Below, one piece after another: positions 52,206-61,375 of a stretch of DNA of 64,000 nt. This DNA comes from JBAXTZ01 sp041666525 (GTDB lineage: Bacteria > Bacillota > Negativicutes > JBAXTZ01): contig JBAYGT010000009.1 of assembly GCA_041666525.1 (NCBI GenBank), positions 38,491-102,490 on the forward strand, written 5' to 3'. The position numbers and the translations under genes were made by a program. Positions within the stretch are counted from its first letter, which is position 1, and each line of letters begins with the position of its first letter. Below the pieces are notes generated by a model, which saw only the letters and a program-made list of their open reading frames with translations, searched no databases and was not told where the DNA came from.

Positions 52206-52855
52206 AGCGAATCCATTTTTAACACAGTCGTAATATCAGCAAAAACCTTGCTGATTGACTGCAATCCGTCCACAGGAACATAAATCCGCTTCATGTGATA
52301 GTATTCGGCCAACGGCCAAGTTAACTTTCGATACTCAACAATCCGGCGCTTAACCGTCTCTTCAGTATCATCATCGCGTTGAAACAGCTCCCCGCCATCT
52401 TTATCGCAAAATCCTTCACGGATTGGCGGTTTGAAGGTGATGTGGTATGTTGTGCCGCACACTTTGCAAAATCGTCTGCCAATAGCGCGTTCCAGCAATT
52501 TTGCTTCAGGTATTACTATATGTACTACCTTAGTCAATTTCTTGCCGACATCGGACATAAACATTTCCAACTCTTCACCTTGTAACAAAGTTCGCGGAAA
52601 TCCATCGAGGATAAAGCCTCTTGAACAATCCGGCTGTGACAAACGCTCGCGAGTCACGTCTAGTACAAGTTCATCCGGCACTAGAGTACCCGCATCCATG
52701 TATTTCTTTGCTTCAATACCCGATGCCAGCCCTTTGTCAAACGCGGCGCGAAAAACCGCACCTGTCGAAACGTGGGGAATATCAAAACGCTGAATCAACC
52801 GCTGCGCCTGAGTTCCCTTTCCACTACCGGGAGGTCCTAACAAAACTAAATACAT
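52202..52855 (-). CDS. adk: Adenylate kinase (zinc-type lid)
   Basis: It balances ATP, ADP and AMP. The P-loop is LLGPPGSGKGTQAQRL. The lid carries a Gram-positive-type zinc site: C130, C133, C150 and D153. DGFPRTLLQGEEL and RRIVEYRKLTWPL are conserved. 217 residues. The usual STGDMFRAA stretch reads STGAVFRAA here, a mild substitution. It follows secY by 11 bases. Confidence 0.97.
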   Translation of the reverse strand: MYLVLLGPPGSGKGTQAQRLIQRFDIPHVSTGAVFRAAFDKGLASGIEAKKYMDAGTLVPDELVLDVTRERLSQPDCSRGFILDGFPRTLLQGEELEMFMSDVGKKLTKVVHIVIPEAKLLERAIGRRFCKVCGTTYHITFKPPIREGFCDKDGGELFQRDDDTEETVKRRIVEYRKLTWPLAEYYHMKRIYVPVDGLQSISKVFADITTVLKMDSL

Positions 52856-52866
52856 ACTTATCTCGC

Positions 52867-54126
52867 CTATTTCATGAAGCCTTGATAATGTCGTTGCAAT
52901 ATCATTGCTTCAATTTGTTTCATTGTATCTAACGCAACACCAACTACAATCAGTAGCGCCGTTCCGCCGAAATACACTCCTTGAACACCAGTTAACCAGC
53001 CCATTCCGTTCGGCACTACGGCGATTAACGCTAAAAATACCGCACCGGCAAGGGTTATTCGCGACATGACACGCTCAAGATATTCCGCCGTCGGTTTTCC
53101 AGGTCGCAATCCTGGAATAAAACCACCGTTCTTCTTCATATTTTCGGCAACTTCTGGTACGTTAAACGTAACTGCGGTATAGAAATATGTGAAGAAAATG
53201 ATGAACAATATATAAAACGCAGTGTTCATCACTGATCCCCAAGCAAACCATCCGGCCACAGCTTTTATCCAACTAATATTGGTAAACTGGGCAATTGTTA
53301 ACGGGAACATCAAAATTGATGAAGCGAAAATTATCGGAATAACACCGGCCTGATTGACCTTCAACGGCAAATATGTCGATTGGCCACCATAAACTCGACG
53401 TCCGACAACCCTCTTGGCATATTGCACCGGAATTTTTCGCTGTCCCTGTTGTATCCAGATTACAAATAATACCATTGCAGCAGCCATTAACACAAAAGCA
53501 AACGCACTAATAATATTTATCGTTCCGGCACGCACATACTCGAATATTGTATATATACCACTTGGCAACCGTGCAACAATTCCGGCAAATATCAATAATG
53601 ATATCCCGTTGCCAACTCCGTTTTCGGTAATCTGCTCGCCAATCCACATCAAGAACACCGTTCCAGCTGTCAATATCGTCGCCACCAACAGATGGGATAT
53701 GAAACCGTGACTAAAAGTCATTGCAGCTGAAAAGCCGTAGGACATTCCAACTCCTTGAATAAAAGCCAAGATAACAGTGCCGTAACGTACTGTTTGCGTA
53801 ATTTTTTTACGGCCTTCTTCGCCTTCTTTTCCCCACCGTTCAATCGTCGGAACTACAACTCCCAGGAGTTGCATAATAATCGACGCGTTGATATAGGGTG
53901 TGATACTCATCGCAAATATCGAAAACTTTGATAGCGATCCACCAGCGAACAAGTCCATAAGATCAAACAAATTGTTATTACCGAACAACTGCGCAAGTTT
54001 CGCCGAATCGATACCCGGCACTGGTATATGCGCTCCAAACCGAAAAACTGCGAACATCATCAACGTGAAGATGATTTTTTTTCTCAATTCAACAGCGTTC
54101 CACACATTTTGCAATGCAGCAAACAA
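52867..54126 (-). CDS. secY: Protein translocase subunit SecY
   Basis: The core channel of the Sec translocase, 419 residues with ten membrane segments. FRFGAHIPVPGIDS in the N-terminus, then ITENGVGNGISLLIFAGIVA, the plug and pore-ring region, and RRVYGGQSTYLPLKVNQAGVIPIIFASS follow the family. Its ATG abuts the rplO stop. Confidence 0.97.
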   Translation of the reverse strand: MFAALQNVWNAVELRKKIIFTLMMFAVFRFGAHIPVPGIDSAKLAQLFGNNNLFDLMDLFAGGSLSKFSIFAMSITPYINASIIMQLLGVVVPTIERWGKEGEEGRKKITQTVRYGTVILAFIQGVGMSYGFSAAMTFSHGFISHLLVATILTAGTVFLMWIGEQITENGVGNGISLLIFAGIVARLPSGIYTIFEYVRAGTINIISAFAFVLMAAAMVLFVIWIQQGQRKIPVQYAKRVVGRRVYGGQSTYLPLKVNQAGVIPIIFASSILMFPLTIAQFTNISWIKAVAGWFAWGSVMNTAFYILFIIFFTYFYTAVTFNVPEVAENMKKNGGFIPGLRPGKPTAEYLERVMSRITLAGAVFLALIAVVPNGMGWLTGVQGVYFGGTALLIVVGVALDTMKQIEAMILQRHYQGFMK

Positions 54127-54127
54127 G

Positions 54128-54568
54128 CTATACCACCTCAGCTTTTCCGCCAGCGGCGTTAATTTTTTCTAATGCCGTTTTGGAAAATGCTTGCGCCTTT
54201 ACTATAAGCGATTTAGCCAAATCGCCATTGCCAAGAATTTTGACGCCGTCCTTAACATTTTTGAGGATACCGGCTTCAATCAAAGATACCGGATCAACGA
54301 TCGCACCGGCTTCAAAACAATCTAAATCGACAATATTTACTATCGCGTATTCAACGCTCCATTTATTATGGAATCCTCGTTTCGGTAACCGTCTGTAAAG
54401 AGGCATCTGACCGCCTTCAAATCCCGGTCTAACGCCGCCACCAGTACGCGAGTTCTGACCTTTTTGGCCACGTCCTGAAGTTTTACCTATTCCTGATCCT
54501 AATCCTCGTCCTACCCTGGTGCGTTGTTTGTTTGAACCGGGTGCAGGAGACAATTCATGCAGTTTCAT
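54128..54568 (-). CDS. rplO: 50S ribosomal protein L15
   Basis: L15 in the large subunit core. 146 residues, with the glycine-rich start MKLHELSPAPGSNKQRTRVG, then KTSGRGQKGQNSRTGGGVR, and a folded C-terminus ending INAAGGKAEVV. It precedes secY by a single base. Confidence 0.97.
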   Translation of the reverse strand: MKLHELSPAPGSNKQRTRVGRGLGSGIGKTSGRGQKGQNSRTGGGVRPGFEGGQMPLYRRLPKRGFHNKWSVEYAIVNIVDLDCFEAGAIVDPVSLIEAGILKNVKDGVKILGNGDLAKSLIVKAQAFSKTALEKINAAGGKAEVV

Positions 54569-54582
54569 ATCTTACCCCCTAA

Positions 54583-54765
54583 TTACTCAACATTATCAAC
54601 GCTGATTAAATGTACTACCTTGCGCACCATACCGCGGATAGCCGGGGTATCTTCATGCACAACTGAACTGTTAGTCTTTTTCAAGCCAAGCGCAACCACA
54701 ACTTTGCGTTGCGATTCTTGCCGGCCAATTAAACTTCTCTTTAAGGTAATTTTAATTTTTCCCAT
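54583..54765 (-). CDS. rpmD: 50S ribosomal protein L30
   Basis: A 60-residue protein, MGKIKITLKRSLIGRQESQR-type, with VALGLKKTNSSVVHEDTPAI and MVRKVVHLISVD. It is the bacterial L30, placed between rpsE and rplO as expected. Confidence 0.96.
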   Translation of the reverse strand: MGKIKITLKRSLIGRQESQRKVVVALGLKKTNSSVVHEDTPAIRGMVRKVVHLISVDNVE

Positions 54766-54776
54766 AACGCCTCCCG

Positions 54777-55277
54777 TTAACCCAAGAGTTCTTGAACTGT
54801 TTTTCCACGCATCGCAGCAACATCTTCAATTCGTTTCAAATGCGACAATCCTTGTAAAGTAGCTTTTACCACATTAGCCGGATTCGCCGAACCTAATGAT
54901 TTCGTAAGAATGTCTTTAACGCCCGCCAACTCTAATACTGCGCGAACCGGACCACCAGCAATTACGCCAGTACCTTCGGAAGCAGGTTTCATAAGAACTG
55001 AACCAGCACCGAATTTTCCGATGATTAAATGTGGAATCGTTGTCTTAACCAACGGCACCTTAATCAAGCTTTTCTTAGCATCTTCGACACCTTTACGAAT
55101 AGCTTCAGGCACTTCACCGGCTTTACCCAAACCAACTCCTACATGACCATTACCGTCGCCAACTACCACCAGAGCCGAGAATGAAAAGCGTCTTCCGCCT
55201 TTGACAACCTTAGCAACACGATTTATGAAGACTACTTTTTCTTTGAGATCCAATACACTATAATCAATTCTAACCAT
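54777..55277 (-). CDS. rpsE: 30S ribosomal protein S5
   Basis: S5 maintains translational accuracy. 166 residues with the dsRBD-like start (VVFINRVAKVVKGGRRFSF) and the loop LGKAGEVPEAIRKGVEDAKK; the C-terminus is ALGSANPANVVKATLQGL-type. It lies between rplR and rpmD. Confidence 0.97.
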   Translation of the reverse strand: MVRIDYSVLDLKEKVVFINRVAKVVKGGRRFSFSALVVVGDGNGHVGVGLGKAGEVPEAIRKGVEDAKKSLIKVPLVKTTIPHLIIGKFGAGSVLMKPASEGTGVIAGGPVRAVLELAGVKDILTKSLGSANPANVVKATLQGLSHLKRIEDVAAMRGKTVQELLG

Positions 55278-55291
55278 CTACTTCCTCCACA

Positions 55292-55660
55292 TTAGAACTC
55301 TAGCCCGGCTTCACGCGCAGCTTGTGCCACAGCAGCTATTCTGCCATGATACAAATATCCGCCGCGATCGAACACAACAGTGTTTATACCTTTTGTCAAC
55401 GCGCGTTTTGCAACTGCTGCGCCAACTGCTTTAGCAGCTTCGATATTTCCGCCGTACTCTACCTGACCTTTAAGTTCTTTATCCATAGTGCTTGCGGAAA
55501 CCAGCGTGATTCCGCTTTGATCATCTATGATTTGAGCGTAGATATGCTTGAGACTCCGGAAAACGTTCAAGCGCGGGCGTGCCGGAGTTCCCGCCAAATC
55601 TTTGCGCAATCTACCATGGCGCTTTAGGCGGATGGCATTTTTTTCAGCCTTCTTCAGCAT
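55292..55660 (-). CDS. rplR: 50S ribosomal protein L18
   Basis: L18 binds 5S rRNA. 122 residues: RLKRHGRLRKDLAGTPARPR and VFRSLKHIYAQIIDD, ending DRGGYLYHGRIAAVAQAARE-type. It follows rplF by 64 bases, the largest gap of the spc part; that gap shows no promoter or hairpin to me. Confidence 0.97.
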   Translation of the reverse strand: MLKKAEKNAIRLKRHGRLRKDLAGTPARPRLNVFRSLKHIYAQIIDDQSGITLVSASTMDKELKGQVEYGGNIEAAKAVGAAVAKRALTKGINTVVFDRGGYLYHGRIAAVAQAAREAGLEF

Positions 55661-55724
55661 TGTTTCACTCCTTATTATCAGCTGTGAGTTATTACATAGT
55701 TTTTGCTATGCACTCAAACAACCT

Positions 55725-56273
55725 TTATTTTTTACCTTTTGCACCGGCTTTACCGGCTTTTCGACGTACAATTTCATTTTCATAACGAACACCTTTGCCC
55801 TTATACGGCTCAGGTTCACGATAGCCACGGACTTTGGCGGCAAAAGCACCGACAACTTCCTTATTTATTCCGCTGATAACAATTTTTCTTTGCTCCGGAA
55901 CCTCAATCGTGATTCCCTGAGGTGGCTCAACTATTAGCGGATGCGAAAAACCAAGCGTAAGGTTAAGATTGTTGCCAGTTTTTGCCGCTCGATAGCCTGT
56001 ACCTTCAATTGTTAACGTCCTGGTGAAACCTTTGGTTACCCCATCCACCATGTTAGCGATAAGCGTTCTTGACAATCCGTGTAAACTGCGGTGTAACTTA
56101 TTATCGCTCGGTCGAGTAACGATAAGCTCATCACCTACACGCTCAATTTGCATCTCAGTTCTAATTTGCCGACTGAGTTCACCCTTTGGACCATTAACTT
56201 TGACAAAATTATCAACAATGCTAATAGTTACGCCTGCGGGTATTACTATCGGTTTTCTGCCGATTCGTGACAT
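55725..56273 (-). CDS. rplF: 50S ribosomal protein L6
   Basis: L6 lies near the GTPase-associated centre. 182 residues in two repeated domains; SRIGRKPIVIPAGVTISI, VEGTGYRAAKTG-like stretches and RGYREPEPYKGKGVRYENE near the end are diagnostic. Confidence 0.97.
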   Translation of the reverse strand: MSRIGRKPIVIPAGVTISIVDNFVKVNGPKGELSRQIRTEMQIERVGDELIVTRPSDNKLHRSLHGLSRTLIANMVDGVTKGFTRTLTIEGTGYRAAKTGNNLNLTLGFSHPLIVEPPQGITIEVPEQRKIVISGINKEVVGAFAAKVRGYREPEPYKGKGVRYENEIVRRKAGKAGAKGKK

Positions 56274-56297
56274 AATATTTCCTCCTGAATCTCACAA

Positions 56298-56696
56298 TTA
56301 CCAAACGTACGCGAGCACTTCGCCGCCCAAACGGCTTTTACGAGCGTCTCTGTCGGTCATAAGGCCTTGCGAAGTGGACACAATAGCGATGCCCATGCCA
56401 CCGAATACACGCGGCAACTCATCATGCTTTGTATAAACGCGTAATCCTGGTTTCGAAATGCGTTTTAGTCCAGAAATTATCCGCGCTTTTCCTACACCAT
56501 ATTTCAAAATTATTTTCAACGAACCTTGTTTATCGTCTTCAACAAAACTGAATCCGGATACAAAACCTTCGTCTTTTAATATTTGGGCTATTGCTTTTTT
56601 TATTTTAGAAGCGGGCATTACCACTTCTGGGTGATTTACTGTATTTGCATTACGAATACGAGTAAGCATATCAGCAATCGGATCGGTCATTACCAT
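56298..56696 (-). CDS. rpsH: 30S ribosomal protein S8
   Basis: S8 binds helix 21 of 16S rRNA and in E. coli represses the spc operon. 132 residues, starting TDPIADMLTRIRNANT and ending RLGGEVLAYVW. Confidence 0.97.
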   Translation of the reverse strand: MVMTDPIADMLTRIRNANTVNHPEVVMPASKIKKAIAQILKDEGFVSGFSFVEDDKQGSLKIILKYGVGKARIISGLKRISKPGLRVYTKHDELPRVFGGMGIAIVSTSQGLMTDRDARKSRLGGEVLAYVW

Positions 56697-56723
56697 AACA
56701 ATTAACCTCCTTTTTCAGGCAAC

Positions 56724-56909
56724 CTACCAGCTGGATTTCGTCACTCCGGGAATTGCTCCCTTGTGACTCTGTGAACGGAAACAAATTCTACACATTTTAA
56801 ACTTACGCAAGTATCCATGTGGACGACCGCAAATTTCACAGCGGTTATATCTACGCGTCGAAAACTTCGGTTCTTTTTTCCATTTTTCAATTAAAGCCGT
56901 CTTTGCCAC
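56724..56909 (-). CDS. rpsZ: 30S ribosomal protein S14, zinc type Z
   Basis: The short, 61-residue zinc-binding S14 (RpsN1/RpsZ) with C24, C27, C40 and C43 in RCEICGRPHGYLRKFKMCRIC. This form is typical of Gram-positive ribosomes and agrees with the Firmicute assignment. It lies between rplE and rpsH. Confidence 0.97.
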   Translation of the reverse strand: MAKTALIEKWKKEPKFSTRRYNRCEICGRPHGYLRKFKMCRICFRSQSHKGAIPGVTKSSW

Positions 56910-56918
56910 TGTTCCTCC

Positions 56919-57461
56919 TTAAGCTACGAACGGCATACCGAGAAGTTTCAACAACTCGCGCGCCTCTTCGTCCGTATTCGCAGTACTAACTATAACTATA
57001 TCCATTCCGCGAACCGCATCTACTTTGTCATACTCGATTTCCGGGAATATAAGCTGCTCTTTGACTCCCATGTTGTAGTTTCCGCGACCATCGAAGGATT
57101 TTGGGCTGACACCACGGAAGTCGCGAACGCGCGGTAACGCAATGTTAATTAGTTTATCCAGAAACTCATACATTCGTGCGCCGCGCAACGTAACTTTAGT
57201 GCCAATTGGCATACCTTGACGAATTTTGAAATTAGCGATCGACTTCTTAGCTTTCGTAACAACCGGTTTTTGACCGGAAATGATCATTAAGTCTGCTACA
57301 GCCGACTCTAGCGCTTTCGCATTTGCAACTGCTTCGCCAACGCCCATATTAATAACAACTTTTTCTATCTTAGGAATCTGCATAGTGCTTTTATAACCAA
57401 ATTTGGTCATCAACGCACTAACTATTTCATTCTGATATTTATCTTTCAGTCTTGCTGACAT
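56919..57461 (-). CDS. rplE: 50S ribosomal protein L5
   Basis: L5 binds 5S rRNA and contacts P-site tRNA. 180 residues with IPKIEKVVINMGVGEAV and GNYNMGVKEQLIFPEI. It precedes the zinc-type S14. Confidence 0.97.
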   Translation of the reverse strand: MSARLKDKYQNEIVSALMTKFGYKSTMQIPKIEKVVINMGVGEAVANAKALESAVADLMIISGQKPVVTKAKKSIANFKIRQGMPIGTKVTLRGARMYEFLDKLINIALPRVRDFRGVSPKSFDGRGNYNMGVKEQLIFPEIEYDKVDAVRGMDIVIVSTANTDEEARELLKLLGMPFVA

Positions 57462-57481
57462 TTATTAGCCCTCCTTCTTGA

Positions 57482-57820
57482 TTATTTTTCGCTATCGATT
57501 ATTTCGCCGCATTTTTTGCAAGTGCGGGCAGTTTTACCGCTAGCCAAGGCTGTTTTTGCCAACCGTGTAGGCTTATCGCAACCGGGGCAAACCAACATAA
57601 CTTTCGAAGAATGCATTGCTGCCTCTTTCACCATTACGCCACCTTGCTGGTTCTGTTGCGTAGGTTTAGTGTGCCGTTTGACTTTATTAGCACCTTCAAT
57701 TACTACTTTTCCAGTCTTAGGCAATGACTCAATAACCTTGCCTTTTTTGCCCTTATCTTTTCCTGACAACACTACAACTGTGTCGCCTTTTTTTACATGC
57801 ATTTTTTTCATTTCAGCCAC
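57482..57820 (-). CDS. rplX: 50S ribosomal protein L24 (zinc-ribbon form)
   Basis: L24 is an assembly initiator of the large subunit with a KOW domain (KKGDTVVVLSGKDKGKKGKV). The C-terminal half carries C78, C81, C101 and C104 (CPGC and CKKC), a zinc-binding version found in several phyla. 112 residues. The start is GTG at 57820, after GGAGGT. Confidence 0.95.
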   Translation of the reverse strand: MAEMKKMHVKKGDTVVVLSGKDKGKKGKVIESLPKTGKVVIEGANKVKRHTKPTQQNQQGGVMVKEAAMHSSKVMLVCPGCDKPTRLAKTALASGKTARTCKKCGEIIDSEK

Positions 57821-57835
57821 TTTGACACCTCCGCT

Positions 57836-58204
57836 CTAAATAACTTCAGGAGCAAGCGATACTATCTTCATGAAGTCCTTATCGCGAAGTTCTCGCGCTA
57901 CTGGACCAAAAATACGTGTGCCCCTCGGAGTTTTGTCGTCTTTAATAATTACCGCTGCGTTATCATCGAATCTAATATACGACCCATCCGGGCGACGCAA
58001 TCCTTTTGCTGAACGCACGACGACCGCTTTTACTACATCACCTTTTTTAACAACGCCGCCGGGTGATGCATCTTTAACAGTAGCAACAATAATATCACCA
58101 ATATTGGCATATCGACGGAACGAACCGCCCATAACACGAATACACAAGATCTCTTTTGCGCCAGTATTGTCCGCTACTTTCAGCCTGGTTTCTTGCTGAA
58201 TCAT
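57836..58204 (-). CDS. rplN: 50S ribosomal protein L14
   Basis: L14 forms the B8 bridge. 122 residues, starting MIQQETRLKVADNTGAKEI and ending MKIVSLAPEVI. Order rpsQ-rplN-rplX-rplE is canonical. Confidence 0.97.
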   Translation of the reverse strand: MIQQETRLKVADNTGAKEILCIRVMGGSFRRYANIGDIIVATVKDASPGGVVKKGDVVKAVVVRSAKGLRRPDGSYIRFDDNAAVIIKDDKTPRGTRIFGPVARELRDKDFMKIVSLAPEVI

Positions 58205-58243
58205 TGAATTTCCTCCTTCGGCTGACTAAACAACTGATATATT

Positions 58244-58507
58244 TTACTTTACTTTTTCGAGTATTTCAACCACTCTGAAGTATTTATCCTTCGACAATGG
58301 TCGTGTTTCCATAATTTTTACAGTATCACCGATTTCGCAATCATTATTTTCATCATGCGCTTTGAAGTTTTTGGTTTTCTTCATCGGTTTACCGTATGTC
58401 GGATGCGGAACGGTGCGTTCAATAGCAACAACAACAGTCTTTTGCATTTTATTGCTTACAACTTTACCGACACGTACTTTACGTTCGATTCTTTCCATAG
58501 TTACCAA
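58244..58507 (-). CDS. rpsQ: 30S ribosomal protein S17
   Basis: An OB-fold 16S rRNA-binding protein of 87 residues with RKVRVGKVVSNKMQKTVVVA and KYFRVVEILEKVK at the end. The first codon ATG 58507 may be preceded by a second in-frame ATG at 58501 (MVTMERIERK); either start is possible. Confidence 0.96.
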   Translation of the reverse strand: MVTMERIERKVRVGKVVSNKMQKTVVVAIERTVPHPTYGKPMKKTKNFKAHDENNDCEIGDTVKIMETRPLSKDKYFRVVEILEKVK

Positions 58508-58522
58508 TTCCTCCTTGCGAAC

Positions 58523-58720
58523 CTACGCTTTTTTCAATTCACGCTGGTGCTCAATAGTTTTCACCCGCGCGATTGCTTTTCTTACTTCCTTAATTCGGGA
58601 AGAATTTTCCAATTGCCCTACTGCGAGTTGGAAGCGCAAGTTGAAGAGTTCTTCTTTCAATCCGGTTAATTTTGCAACGAGCTCTACATCGTTCATTTCG
58701 CGGATGTCTTTAACCTTCAT
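58523..58720 (-). CDS. rpmC: 50S ribosomal protein L29
   Basis: A 65-residue two-helix protein: DVELVAKLTGLKEELFNLRF and QLENSSRIKEVRKAIAR-like. It overlaps rplP by 11 bases, a common coupling. Confidence 0.95.
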   Translation of the reverse strand: MKVKDIREMNDVELVAKLTGLKEELFNLRFQLAVGQLENSSRIKEVRKAIARVKTIEHQRELKKA

Positions 58721-59141
58721 TTACTTCACCACCCGTTTCTCTCTTAATGAATTTCGTTTTGATCGGCAGCTTGTGCCCGGCAAGACGAAACGCCTCTTTT
58801 GCTTCCGCTTCAGGAACACCGGCAATTTCGAACATTACCCGGCCTGGTTTTACCACTGCAACCCAGAACTCTGGCGATCCTTTTCCGCTACCCATACGGG
58901 TCTCAGCAGGCTTTGCTGTTACCGGTTTATCCGGGAATATTTTAATCCAAACTTGACCACCGCGTTTAATATAGCGTGTCATTGCGATACGCGCAGCTTC
59001 TATTTGTCGGTTAGTAATCCAGCTGGCTTCTTCAGCGACCAAACCAAACTCACCGTGTGACACAGTATTCCCTTTTGTGGCTTTACCAGTCATTCGTCCG
59101 CGAAATTGTTTTCTGAACTTAACTCTTTTTGGAATCAACAT
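58710..59141 (-). CDS. rplP: 50S ribosomal protein L16
   Basis: L16 organises the A-site region of the large subunit. 143 residues, MLIPKRVKFRKQFRGRMTG at the start and RETGGEVNEG at the end. Its ATG shares one base with the rpsC stop (TAATG). Confidence 0.97.
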   Translation of the reverse strand: MLIPKRVKFRKQFRGRMTGKATKGNTVSHGEFGLVAEEASWITNRQIEAARIAMTRYIKRGGQVWIKIFPDKPVTAKPAETRMGSGKGSPEFWVAVVKPGRVMFEIAGVPEAEAKEAFRLAGHKLPIKTKFIKRETGGEVNEG

Positions 59142-59803
59142 TAGTTTTCGCCTCCTTCTCGCTTAGCAAGTTTCTTCTGAGGCAAAATCTCACCTTTGTA
59201 AATCCAAACTTTTATGCCAATAACGCCAAAAGTTGTATGCGCTTCAGCCGTGCCATAATCAATGTCCGCACGTAACGTGTGCAAAGGAACACTGCCATCG
59301 CGGTAACACTCGGTTCGAGCAATTTCGGCGCCCCCCAACCGACCGGCAACCATAACTTTAATCCCTTTAGAACCAGCGCGCATTGTGCGGCCGACCGCTT
59401 GCTTCATCGCTCTTCTGAAAGCGATTCGTTTTTCAAGTTGCGCCGCAATGGATTCCGCTACTAATGTAGAATCCAAATCTGCTTGCTTAATTTCCTGAAT
59501 TTGAACATCGACAGTTTTCTCAGTAAATTGTGCAATATCTTTTTTGATATCTTCAATTCCCGCGCCTTGCCTGCCAATCACCATACCAGGACGATTTGTG
59601 AAAACCGTAACTTTGATACGACTTCCGCTGCGTTCGGTAGTAATACGGGAAATCCCGGCAGCGAATAATTTTTTCTTCAAAAACTTACGGATTTTGATAT
59701 CCTCATGCAGGAATTTAGCAAAATCTTTATCTGCATACCACTTAGCATCCCAAGTTTTGATAATTCCGACTCGAAGACCATGCGGATTTATTTTTTGACC
59801 CAC
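59141..59803 (-). CDS. rpsC: 30S ribosomal protein S3
   Basis: S3 shapes the mRNA entry tunnel. 220 residues; GQKINPHGLRVGIIKTWDAK, the KH-domain loop GRQGAGIEDIKKDI, and IKVWIYKGEILPQ at the end. Confidence 0.97.
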   Translation of the reverse strand: MGQKINPHGLRVGIIKTWDAKWYADKDFAKFLHEDIKIRKFLKKKLFAAGISRITTERSGSRIKVTVFTNRPGMVIGRQGAGIEDIKKDIAQFTEKTVDVQIQEIKQADLDSTLVAESIAAQLEKRIAFRRAMKQAVGRTMRAGSKGIKVMVAGRLGGAEIARTECYRDGSVPLHTLRADIDYGTAEAHTTFGVIGIKVWIYKGEILPQKKLAKREGGEN

Positions 59804-59815
59804 AGTTTCGTCCTC

Positions 59816-60148
59816 CTATCTTTCTGCGACTACCATTGTTACATGGCTCGATTTTTTGAGAATTTTGAAAGCCTGACCACGCGAACGCGGATGAATGCGT
59901 TTGAGTGTCGGACCTTGATCTATCATTGCCTCAGCAACATACAATTTGGACGCATCCATTTGTAAATTGTGTTCGGCATTTGCAACAGCTGATTTCAGGC
60001 ATTTCTCAATTACCGGCGAAGCAGCTTTCGGAGTATATTTCAAAATTGCTATCGCTTCATCAACGTTTTTTCCGCGAATCAAGTTTGCCACAATACGCAT
60101 CTTGCGCGGTGCAATTCTGATGTATTTTGCATGTGCTCGTGCTTGCAT
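59816..60148 (-). CDS. rplV: 50S ribosomal protein L22
   Basis: L22 lines the exit tunnel and its loop contacts macrolides. 110 residues: RAHAKYIRIAPRKMRIVANL and PTLKRIHPRSRGQAFKILKK. Confidence 0.97.
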   Translation of the reverse strand: MQARAHAKYIRIAPRKMRIVANLIRGKNVDEAIAILKYTPKAASPVIEKCLKSAVANAEHNLQMDASKLYVAEAMIDQGPTLKRIHPRSRGQAFKILKKSSHVTMVVAER

Positions 60149-60167
60149 CAGTTTGTTCCTCCCTAAA

Positions 60168-60452
60168 TTACTTCAGTGTAGTCGAACGCTCAGTGCGCGA
60201 TCCATGACCACGAAAAGTTCGCGTCGGTGAAAACTCGCCTAATTTATGTCCGACCATGTCTTCGGTAATATATACCGGCACATGTTTACGACCATCATAT
60301 ACCGCTATAGTGTGTCCTACATAGTCAGGTAATATTGTCGAACTACGTGCCCACGTTTTAAATACTTTTTTTTCATTGGCAGCATTCATGGCGGCTATTT
60401 TCTTAGCCACGCTCGCATGAACATATGGCCCTTTTTTTATCGATCTTGACAT
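60168..60452 (-). CDS. rpsS: 30S ribosomal protein S19
   Basis: S19 sits at the head of the small subunit. 94 residues: MSRSIKKGPYVHASVAKKIA, WARSSTILPDYVGHTIAVYD and HKLGEFSPTRTFRGH. Confidence 0.97.
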   Translation of the reverse strand: MSRSIKKGPYVHASVAKKIAAMNAANEKKVFKTWARSSTILPDYVGHTIAVYDGRKHVPVYITEDMVGHKLGEFSPTRTFRGHGSRTERSTTLK

Positions 60453-60471
60453 ATTTCCTCCATCGCCTCAA

Positions 60472-61299
60472 TTACTTAGTGCGGCGAGACACGATCAGCT
60501 TGTCAGAAATTTTCTTCCGACGAGTTTTCGCGCCCATCGCGCATTTGCCCCACGGAGTAACAGGATGTTTTCGTCCAACCGGCGAACGTCCTTCACCACC
60601 ACCATGCGGATGATCGCACGGATTCATTGAAGTACCTCTATTCGCAGGACGAATACCCATCCAACGTGACCGACCGGCCTTACCGATTGTTTCATTTTCA
60701 TGATCCAAGTTTCCAACTTGTCCGATTGAAGCGCGACAGTTAACGTGCACTTTGCGCTGCTCACCAGACGGCATCCGTAGCAAAGCGTAATCGCCTTCTT
60801 TTGCCATTAACTGCGCAAAAGTTCCGGCTGAGCGAACAAGTTGCGCGCCTTTACCAATTTTCATTTCAACGTTGTGCACTACTGTACCAACAGGAATGTT
60901 TTTGAGTGGCAAACAATTACCAATTTTGATATCAGCAGTTTCACCGTTCATAACAACATCGTCGACTTTTAATCCGTTTGGCGCCACTATATATAGTTTT
61001 GCACCATCAGCATAAAACAAGAGCGCTATTCGCGCTGAACGATTCGGATCGTACTCGATAGAAGCCACCTTTGCCGGGATTCCATCTTTGTTTCTTTTCC
61101 AATCAATAATGCGGTATTGTCGCTTGCTTCCGCCTCCTTGATGGCGCACAGTAATGCAGCCTTGGTTATTGCGGCCAGCATGCTTTTTTAAACTAACTAC
61201 CAGCGAACGCTCCGGTTTTGTTGCGGTGATTTCTGAAAAATCAGCAACAGTCATGAAGCGACGTGATGGTGAAGTCGGCTTAAAACTTTTAACAGCCAT
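60472..61299 (-). CDS. rplB: 50S ribosomal protein L2
   Basis: L2 is needed for peptidyl transferase activity. 275 residues with GRNNQGCITVRHQGGGSKRQ and the C-terminal loop MNPCDHPHGGGEGRSPVGRK containing the functionally important histidine. Confidence 0.98.
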   Translation of the reverse strand: MAVKSFKPTSPSRRFMTVADFSEITATKPERSLVVSLKKHAGRNNQGCITVRHQGGGSKRQYRIIDWKRNKDGIPAKVASIEYDPNRSARIALLFYADGAKLYIVAPNGLKVDDVVMNGETADIKIGNCLPLKNIPVGTVVHNVEMKIGKGAQLVRSAGTFAQLMAKEGDYALLRMPSGEQRKVHVNCRASIGQVGNLDHENETIGKAGRSRWMGIRPANRGTSMNPCDHPHGGGEGRSPVGRKHPVTPWGKCAMGAKTRRKKISDKLIVSRRTK

Positions 61300-61375
61300 T
61301 ACGAGTTTCCTCCTACTTAATTTCCACGGTGTATAACGCTTTTTCGCCGCGCTACCTTAAACCGTAGATTAAATG

